Positions 14,001 to 24,100 of a DNA stretch of 64,000 nucleotides are shown one piece after another. The stretch is from assembly GCF_964656455.1 (NCBI RefSeq), contig NW_027555051.1, positions 1 to 64,000 of the forward strand. The letters are read 5' to 3'. How positions within the stretch are numbered: the stretch's first letter is position 1; every line of letters starts with the position of its first letter. This DNA is from Halichoerus grypus. Lineage: Eukaryota; Chordata; Mammalia; Carnivora; Phocidae. Under the pieces are notes generated by a model that saw only the letters and a list, made by a program, of their open reading frames with translations, made no database searches and was not told where the DNA came from. A program made the translations under genes and the position numbers.

Positions 14001-15065
14001 TCCATGAGGGAAACTCCAAAGAGCTGTCCTGGCTTTGCGGAAGGTGGGGCTGTGCCCTGGTTTTCCTGGCAAGTGCTGCAACCCCAACCAAAGGCCCTGT
14101 CTCCGAAAGAACGGCTTTTCACTGTCTTCTGGCCGGAGTCTAAGGAAGAAGTGAGAGTACTAGTAGTAGTAGTTGTTGTTTAATTTGTTGAACCTTCTTT
14201 TTCCTTTTCTTTTTTTTTAAAGATTTTGTTTATTTTTTGACAGAGAGAGACAGCGAGAGAGGGAACACAAGCAGGGGGAGGGGGAGAGGGAGAAGCAGGC
14301 TTCCCTCGGAGCAGGGAGCCCGATGCGGGGCTCGATCCCAGGACCCCGGGATCATGACCTGAGCTGAAGGCAGACGCTTAACGACTGAGCCACCCAGGTG
14401 CCCCAGACTCATCTTAGTTCCTGATGACTTGTATTTTCCTAAAGGTTTCCTCAAAGCAATGTGGTAAGCATCATAAAACCAAGAAATGTCAAAAACACGT
14501 AGGGATTGATGATACGTGTCTCCAGGTTCTGAATCGAAAGTCTACCTTCTAAGGTGGACTGCTGCCAGTTAGCTGTGATTAGCTAGGCTGAAATCATACT
14601 AGATCTAGTCTCAGGGGCACTTCTCCTAGTCCTATTAATGGCTTTTTTTGGATTACATCCATCATCTTATTTAATCTACACAACAATTCTAAGATTTAGA
14701 CCTTATTTTTATCCACATTTTAGAGATGAATAAACTGATGCTGAGCTAGAATAACTGGCCAAAGATAATATAGCTGGTAAATGGGGGCACAGGACTTTAC
14801 ACTCTGGAGAGGTTGTTTGACATCAAGTCAAGTCCTTTTCTCTCAGTGATGCCAGTTCTTTTCAACCCGTTGCAAAGGGCACTGGAATCCTGTGGTGCCT
14901 CAAGAGCCCCTGAGTGAAAAGAGGAGGGAGGAAAAGAAGGCCCCTTGCTCTGGCTTCAACCAGAGCACATCTAATATACATAAATATATACATTATGTTT
15001 ATATATTTATATAGTATAAGTATCTAATGATATATCATATATATAACTACATACATATGTAGTTA

Positions 15066-15108
<43 letters not shown>

Positions 15109-18100
15109 CACCCATTTAGACATTGGTTACAATAAATTCCCATCACTGTAGCATACCATGATGATTCCTAATGCTGTTATGATCTGCACTAGAAACTTCT
15201 TGAAGTCAGAGACCTCATCTTATCCTTTCTTTGGTCTCACAACAGTGTGGAACCTCCCTTGACCTGTGAGCCAGCCTTCGGAACAAGGAGCCGATGGAAA
15301 TCACTGCCCTGGCGATGCTCTGGGCTCCAGAAGAGCGCTGTCTAAGCATCTCCCATGACCCCTGGCAACCTTGCTGTCTGCTTCCCCCAAAGCCAATTAA
15401 AATATTCCCGGTACCTGCAGCTTTCTCGCTGTTAGCACGACTCATTGAGTTCTCTCCCAAGAGGGAAGTGATGTCTTCTCCAAATATTCTGAGGCAATTT
15501 TCAATGAGAAATGCGACAAGAGAAATCTGTAACACAAAAAGACAAAAATGGGGTGCTCTTTTTCATAGGGCATAGTTATAAATCACATTTTGTATATAGA
15601 CCTTGGATCTAAGAAAAAATGTGAAAGACTTCCCAGAAAAATTCAGAGTTGAGAAAATTACGTAGAAACCAGGGGCACCTGGGTGGCTCAGTCGGTTAAG
15701 CGTCTGCCTTCGGCTCAGGTCATCATCCCAGGGTGCTGGGATCAGCCCTACATCGGGCTCCCTGCTCAGCGGGAAGCCTGCTTCTCCCTCTCCCACTCCG
15801 CCTGCTTCTGTTCCCTCTCTCGCTGTGTCTCTCTCTGTCGTGTAAATAAATAAAATCTTAAAAAAAAAACAAAAACCAAAAAACATAGAGACCAGAGTTC
15901 TAAGAAATAACTTAGAAAGAGTGATACTTTCCCGTGTACTTTGGGTACACATTTTAAAATACTGCTCATCAGTGGGCTAAAGTTATAATGTGTGGCCGAG
16001 TTTAATAGCTAACATTTTGGGAACAGTGGTTACGTCTTGAAGCGTAGGATAAATTTCGGGGCCCCTCAGTTGAGCGTCTGACTCTTGATTTCGGCTCAGA
16101 TCACGATCTCATGGTTGTGAGATCCAGCCCCACATGGAGCCAACTTTGGGCTCCGTGCTCAGCGGGGAATCGGCTTGGGCTTCTCCCTCTCCCTCTCCCT
16201 CTTCCTCAGCCCCTGCCCCGCTCACGCTCTCTCTTTCCCTCTCTCAAATAAATACATATCAAAAAATAAATAAAACTAGGATAATTTTCAAAGTAGCCTA
16301 CCTTATTAAAGTTTGCTTAGTTTTGGTTTTTAAATTTTGTTTCCAGTTTTATTGAGCTGTATCTGATGTATAACATCTTATTAAACTTTATAAAGTATGA
16401 ACAAAAACTTAAGAAAACCATTTCTTAAGTGAAGAAGTATCTTAAAGGTTGGAAGCAGAGATTTTTGTGGGGTTGTGAGGGAAAACCCACACAGCTGGAG
16501 AGAAAACGTATCTGTCTGTGTAACTTCAGTCCCTTCTCATGCATTGCTTTGCCTCATGCTGGATCTCTGTGTGAGCTTGGGGAAGACCTGTCATCTTGTT
16601 AGGATATTCTGCAATCTTTTGGTAGTTTCCGTGTGACATAGCAGAGGTGAAATAGTAGCCGAGTACTTCTCTAGATGAGCCACAATTTGCAGAGGAAAGC
16701 CAATGTGTTTGGAGCCATGGGAGCTCATATTGCCCAAGCCACCTAGTATGTGCCTGTCATGACCAGAGGAGCTGACTGTTGTCGCCATTGTGTAGCGAGG
16801 AAACCATGGCTTTACCCAAGGTTACAAGTCCCTCAGGGATTAGGCTGAGAGCTGAACCTTGACTGGTAAAGCTCCAAAGCCCAGGTTCTTTTCTATCGTA
16901 TCACACGACTCTTCTGTCTCTCGTTTAGTCAGTCTAGTGTTTAGTCTCCTGGAGGGGGAAGAAGTGACTCGACTGCTCCGAGTTTCCCGTTTAACGACAC
17001 CCCTTCCCAGACCCCATCAGAGTAGGTTGAAGAACTCTGCCACTCCACAGGGGCCTAATGAAAATGTGCACTTCACAAAGTTCCACCCGTCAGAGTTACT
17101 ACTGCACATGTCCGGTTCAAAGTAGGGATTCTACCCCCTGGGGGACTAAAATGAGAGCTCTCATTACCTTTTTTATCAAGTTGTCTTTCAATTCCAAGCT
17201 GCCGGAATTAGGTGCGCAAAGAAGGCTTGGAGCTATACACACTGATAAATTATAAGCTGTCATCTGATTGGATGAGGAATGTTGCTCAATGTTGTATAAC
17301 ACTCCAAAAAGGTATCGCAAGAGAACCACATTTGCTCTTGGCAGCTGGGCTAAAAGCCTAAGGTCAGAAAAATACACTTTTAAATTAGGCAAGTGATTCC
17401 ACTTAGGAGGTTGGAAATACAGAGACAGGGAACAGGATAGATCCTTGTGTATCAAGCACACAACCTGCCGTAGCAGAGTTCCAGGCATGAATGTATACAA
17501 AATTGTTGCACTGAATTCAGTCCTGAGCCAGATAAACACTTCTCTGGTTAGTTAAATGTTTGACAGACTCTTAAGGTCATAACCCTGGCAGTCGATGCTC
17601 TTGCATCTGTCTTGGACCAGGGGATGTCGTCTACCAGTTTCATGGATCCAGAAGGTGTAAAACGGCCAAGGATTCCACATTAATAACATCAGGAGAAGAA
17701 CAATAAGAGCCCTAAAGCGTGCCTCTATTCTGAAGCTGACCCCCATGGGTGTGAAGAATTGAAACTCTTTGGCATCGGTCATGATTTTAGTGGGCAAAGC
17801 TGCGAAACGTAAGCCAATGTTCTCCTAATAGTATGTTGGCTGTATTATGGAGATGTGACCAGAGTAGAGTAATTTTTGCTTCATTACCTCTGGGCTGCAG
17901 TTATCTTCTCCTCTTCGTTCCCTTGATCAATAACACCGAGCCATTTGTCATAGTGATCGGATAACAATATACTTCCTTGGATATTTCTAAGAAAATCCTT
18001 ATGGAGATAAAAAAAATATGTATATATATTATAGAAAATATGTATTGGAAATATTACAGAGAAAATATGTAGTTAAAATATTCAGTTCATCCCCCACTTC

Positions 18101-21100
18101 CTTCACAGATAGCCAAACTGTGACCCACACGGAGCTCGCCTCTGACTCCTCGTTTACTGGCACACGCAGGAGCAGGTGCTTGGATTTTCTCCCGCTAAAA
18201 CTTAGAGGCATAAAAGCAGAGCTTAGGCTGTGGTGGAAATGAACATAAAGCTCCCTTCTATCATCTGGAACTTATTTTTCATGTGTGCCTTTTTTGCGAA
18301 GTACCACAAACTGACAGGGTCTGGCCATAGACCATCCTAAATCCTATTAGCTTCTTGGACAGAAACACACATTCCCATGTTGCTTGTTTTAGACACAGTG
18401 CTAGCTCTTAATTCTAGCAAGAAAAGTTCTGAAACAATCAAAACACAAACAGGTGGGCTCTTGCACACATATTAGGAAAGAACTAGGTCTTCTCACTCGG
18501 GGTATGTGTGCTCCCTGGAAGAAAGCTTCTCTCATATTTGCTTCATTCTTCCTTTTCTTAGCTGTCTAAAAGGCGGGAGTCTAATGGCAGACTCACTGTG
18601 GTCCTGAGGATAGATTCATTTCTAGTTTAGGCCAATTCTCCAGTTAGTTTGACATGATATTATCAAGGCCAAGGTTGCAGAGACTGATTCTCCACCAAGA
18701 TCAGTCAACTTCAGGAAGAGAAAACTTTAGAAATGTCTAAGCACTATACCCACAAGTGCTCACCCTCTTCCTAGTCGGTGCTTATCACACGGAATCAGGA
18801 AAGAACCTTCTCACTCTTGCTAGAAAATCGATTCCATGTGTGCACCTTACAGAGGGCAACACCCATCTTGCTACCTAATGTATCATCATTCTTTTCCTGT
18901 CTCCTGATGCCTATATGTATATTACTACTGGATATCACTATGGCCCCAGTGTAGGAGTGGTTACCTAAGTCATTTCTGGACTTTGCTATTTATCACATCT
19001 TCGGACATTATCGGGACAATGGAAGACCAAATGTGACTGAGATTCTAAGACTGTACTCATTACTTCATTAACATAGTGTTGTTCAGACCTGTTAATAAGT
19101 GCCAAGGTGGATGGATTAAATTCTTTCCCTGTTCTATTTCTTTTAGAAGGTTTGCCTTCATTAGGAGGGTGGCGAGGATGTTTGCTTTGGTAAACAGTGT
19201 GTATGTGTCAGTGCGTATTTTGAAATTTATTATCATGACTCGTAGTCATTTCAGTATTAGTATTTTGCATGGAGTCTTCAGGAGTGAAGGTGGGGAGGGC
19301 GGTGTGTGGTGAAAACAGAAAGTATTACTAACATATGGGGCTTTTAACTCCTCAAGTAGCTTCCTTACATTTTGATTTTGTCAAGCGTTTTTCAGTTTGT
19401 CAAGTTCTTAAACTATTATGCCCGTTATGGTTCTTGAGCTGTCATGATGAAGGACACCAATCATAGTTTCAGTTACTTGTGTGTAGATAATGCTAGAACC
19501 TTCCCTACCTTTAAGACGGATGCGACCACATGAACAGATTCGCTGTTCAAGTTCACTTTGACCCCAGAATTGAGTTTGTCCTTGAGGATTCTGCAGGATT
19601 TTATATTGGCTGATTTGCTGAAGATGCCTTCTGTGAGTGGCCCTTTTTGATTAATAAAGGAAAGCATATCCTGTAGGAAGAAAAGAAAAGTATATGGCAT
19701 CTCATATCCACAAATGCAGAGCACAAGCTTGCCTTCGTTTTGAAACAGGAGGGGAATGTAATGGCACACTGTGTTAGAGCGGGAAGGAGTAAAGTCAATT
19801 TAGATTGGTTGTTTTTCAGTGTCTCTCTCTATACTTTCTACCCAAATATCCATTTTACAGTCATACACTGAAACATTTTTAACACTTCTTTTAATCAGAT
19901 TTTCCCTTCCATTGAGTTTACATTTTTAAGTCAAACTTCTCTGCTTCAAGGCCTTTGCGGAATCACCGTCTGTTTCCTACTTTACCATTCTTTTCTCATT
20001 ATTCCCTTACATAGATGCTCTTCCCCAAGTAGGGAAGTCGATTTAGGAAATACTCATTTCCCATTTGTTTATTTCTCTTTAAGTGCCTGTATACTCCATT
20101 CCTACTTGTCCTATTTCCTTCCCTCTTTTAAAGTCAGGCTCAAAAACTCTCTTGTCCTTCTCTGATTACCCTCCCTTCTCATGAGTCTTTCATTGTCTTT
20201 TGCTCTATGTTCATGTCCTCTCCCTGCTGTGTAGAAAGTTAATGAGGGCTGCACTCAGGGAATCCAACGGATCTGAAGTCTATTATGCTACGTATCTTTT
20301 GTGTGCCCTGGGGCCCATACATACTGTACTGATGCTTTTCTGATTCGTTTGGGAAGTGCGGAGGATGATAATCCTAGCTAGCCCCTAAATTTGCTGTGAT
20401 GCAAGGAACTGTGGGAGTAGCTAGCAGGTAACATGCTAGCTAATATGATACATTTCTTCATGTCTAGCAGAACGTTCCCTCCATCCCGTCCCGTGCTTGC
20501 AGAGACACCGAATACTCAGTGAATGTCAAAACTGACAATTCACTACAGCAGTTTGAGATAACACAGGCCAAACTCTGGGGCTTTCATTTGACATATTCTG
20601 TTAGGATTAACAGATTCCTATTTGCCAGAGGATGAGTCTATGCTCGTGTCAGATGTTTGCAGTTGTTAGACTGAGTACACTCCGCTGAAGGAGACTTGAG
20701 ACTAATGTGAGCTCAGGAAGGCAATGAAGGGAGACTGTGAAGATGAGGTGGACTCTCAGAGACTCACATACACAGAGTCCATTTTGACTGATCTGAACAG
20801 GACTCCGTGGGTCTTTGTGGAAACAAGACACAAGTGGAATGGACAAGAATGACTTTTCCTGTTGTATTTGCCTCATGACTGTGTAGGACCTAAATCAGAT
20901 TCTGTTCTTTGCAATAACAGTAACAGAGCTTCTCAGCCAAAGCCAGGGGCTGTCTAATGACTTCTCCATTTGGGGATAGATTTGGTTGAGGACGCTTGGC
21001 CTCTCAGAGTTTCCCCTCCTCAGGAGGGCTATAGAAGACCAAAATGAGATGACCTACCAGAATTGGGAAGGGCAGCTTGTCTTTATCACACACATCCGTG

Positions 21101-24100
21101 AGGGAAACTCCGAAGAGCTGTCCTGGTTTTGCGGCAGGTGGGGCTGTGCCCTGGTTTTCCCGGCTAGGGCTGGAGCCCAGACAACAGACCCAGTCTCTGA
21201 AAGAACGTCTTTTCACTGTCTTCCGGCCGGGGTCTAAGGAAGAAGTGAGATTAGTAGTAGTAGTCGTTGTTTTATTCGCTTAACCTTCTTTTCTTTTTTT
21301 TCTAAAGATTTTATTTATTTTTTGACAGATAGAGAGACGGCGAGAGATGGAACACAAGCAGGGGCAGCGGGAGAGGGAGAAGCAGGCTTCCCGCCCAGCA
21401 TGGAGCCTAATGCAGGGCTCAATCCCAGGACACCGGGATCATGACCTGAGCCCAAGGGAGACGCTTAACAACTGAGCCACCCAGGCACCCCGCTTAACCT
21501 TATTTTCACCATCCCCATTCTACGGTACATTCATTGCAATGGCTAGAATAGGGAAACAGGCATTTGTTGTGTAGAATTCTCCATTTTTTGAAATTGGCCA
21601 ATAGCATTCTTATGGTGTTAAGATTTCTTCCCCAGATCCTGCAAACTGATGGTGAAACCTAGAGACTTGATCAGACTTAGTGTCAATGCTTTCAATGCCA
21701 TCTACTGCCTGTTGTGCTTTATCTTGAGGCACTTAACTTGTTGTTTGTTTCCTATTGGTAAGTATGATTAGTGGATTCATCCAGTGTCAGATCCGATTTT
21801 AAAAGCTCAAAAGATCTGGTATTCAAATCAAGCTGAGTTTGTTAATCATCTGCTTTCACAGTGAGTCTCCTCCCAGCCTTAGGTTTCCTCTTTGGCTTTC
21901 TGAGTGCTCAACTTTTTTTTTTCTTTTAAGATTTTATTTATTTATTTGGCAGAGAGAGACAGCAAGAGAGGGAACACAAGCAGGGGGGGGATTGGGAGAG
22001 GGAGAAGCAGACTCCCACTGAGCAGGGAGCCCGATACAGGGCTAGATCCCAGGACCCTGGGATCATGACCTGAGCTGAAGGCAGACGCTTAACGACTGAG
22101 CCACCCAGGTGCCTCTGAGTGCTCATCTTTCTATGATCAAAAGGATCTGCCTTTCATGACATGATCCGCCTGACCCCACTTCTCAGGCAGCCTCTGGTGT
22201 CTCTGCTCTCGGCCATCCCCAAGGATGACTTCCTGCAGTCAGGGTTCTTGGGAAATAGTCATTACATGCTGGCTATGTGGTAAGATTCCAGGTGACTGTG
22301 TTTTCTTATGATACCCCACCAAGCTACCCAGAGATGATTTTTTTTTTTTGTAAATTATGTTTGATATTTACTGAAAAGAGTCTAATCCACAATGAATTGC
22401 ACCCAATTCCTCACACATACTCAAACATACATGTATATACACCATACCAGTACAAGGCTTGAAAGAAAACATACAAAAAGAAAAACAATGAGAGATTATG
22501 AATGCCTGATTTATCCCCAATTTCCAGAGAAGATTTTGAATTACCCAACATTCCCTATCAAAGGAATGCAGAAGAAGAGCTTTACAAAGAAAAGGTGATC
22601 CGCAGTGAAAAGCTGAGTTGAAAGTTTCTACTGCTCAGCTATGAATGTTTTCCTTATAAGATACCTTAACATTTGCTTACATAATCTGCTTAAATAACTG
22701 AATTCTTTAAAAGTCCACAGAGGAGCCAAGCTGTAGAAGGATAAACAAATGAGCAACATTTCACCAAACACCCATAAACACCTGTCCACTGGGCTTTTCT
22801 GGGATGTAGTGAGTGCATCACCATATCCACTCACGTGGGTGGCAACACTCATGGCACTTGACCAGAGAGACCAGGATCTAAGAACCAGAAGCATCCTGGT
22901 TCTGCCACTTAGTTAGATTACTCAAAAGTTTTTAAGCTTTGGTTTGCTTAACTTTAACATAAATGCTGCTGCCTACAACTCGTTGAACTAAATGTAATGT
23001 ACTACTCAGCACAAGGCATGGCTCATGGCAGCCTTGATAAAAGTAATTTCCTTGCTCAGAAGGCCTCAGGCAGTCTAGACATCAGTCTCTTCCCCCTCCA
23101 AAGCAGACATCACTCCCATTCTCTATTTGATTTTGCAACCTCTAGAAGGTAGGCAATCATGAAGGATTGCTACCACTTTACTTAACTAAGGCTCTTTCTT
23201 CCTGCCCTGAAATTGATTCCCCTACCATTTTAAAAGGAGTGAAGAAAGAAAGCAAATACATTCTTAAATCCAGGAGGAGATTCCTGTCCATCAAAATGTA
23301 TGCATTTGCTGAAGACACATGTTAATATGTAAGTTGAGTTGTTGTATGCAACCTGGGTTCCCTACTCTTCCCCTAGTTTTATTATTTCTAAAACTACCCA
23401 AATATATTCCATTATTCAGCTTTAATAAGAAGAATGCTCTTAAGAAGAATGTTGTATCCCTTGGTACAAAGCTATATATCTAGCTACTCTATGAGTATAT
23501 ACAGAAAATAAGTACACATTGGGTCCTATACTTTCTCCAAGGTATTTTCAGCCTTAGCTGGATGTTTTATAATGTACATTATTTGCTGTTAGAGTTCATG
23601 TTGCCTCTATTACTAATAAAAATATATGCTATAGCCATGAAAAATATAGGAATGATTAAACAAGCTAACTTTATGGAAACCTATTCTTTCTTAAACAGCC
23701 CTGGCAAGATTTGGGTTAATGTTTCCTAATGCTTGAATTAGGGTATGAATATTAAAAAATAAAATTTTGGAAACTTTGTGCTTATAGAATAACAATCATA
23801 ACAATAAAATACTTTCTATTTTGGCCCAATACTTCTCAGATGAATAACACATTTTCATCAGAGAAAACAAATATCAATGGGAGAATACTGGAATGCTAGG
23901 GAAAAAAATAGCAAGAAGGAAGATTAAAAAGCCCTGACCACAAACATTCAGTCTAGCTCCAGCCTTGACCTGTGTCTGAAGCAGACATGGAAGGTGGGGG
24001 CAGAATTGAGACTTGAATTCTAACTGTAACCCCAAGGCCACTTCAGCCTAAGCCCGGAATAAATCCAATTCAGTTCCATAACTCTTTACTCCACTGGAGT

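Larger units (their letters stand above)
7337..14404 (-). repeat. Tandem unit 2
   Basis: About 7,068 bp, beginning with agactcatctt directly after the SINE head and ending at the next SINE head. It carries all five RhoGAP exons. A 3-bp in-frame deletion in exon C is private to this copy. Confidence 0.95.
14405..21490 (-). repeat. Tandem unit 3 (gene-proximal copy of the RhoGAP cassette)
   Basis: About 7,086 bp, first copy encountered by transcription. It contains RhoGAP exons A-E plus introns, with the same order of internal landmarks as the other copies: MIR near 14590-14820, AT microsatellite near 15040-15107, SINE 15672, fossil SINE 16057, MIR near 16620-16880, L2-like AT-rich segment near 19980-20230. 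Copies align base for base over most of their length with scattered substitutions of a few per cent. Confidence 0.95.

Noticed and set aside
15294..15575. 93-codon plus-strand open frame
   Set aside because: Antisense shadow of RhoGAP exon E of unit 3.
20649..20876. Minus-strand frame present in all three units between exons A and B
   Set aside because: No family similarity and not required by phases: exon A joins exon B directly at a codon boundary.
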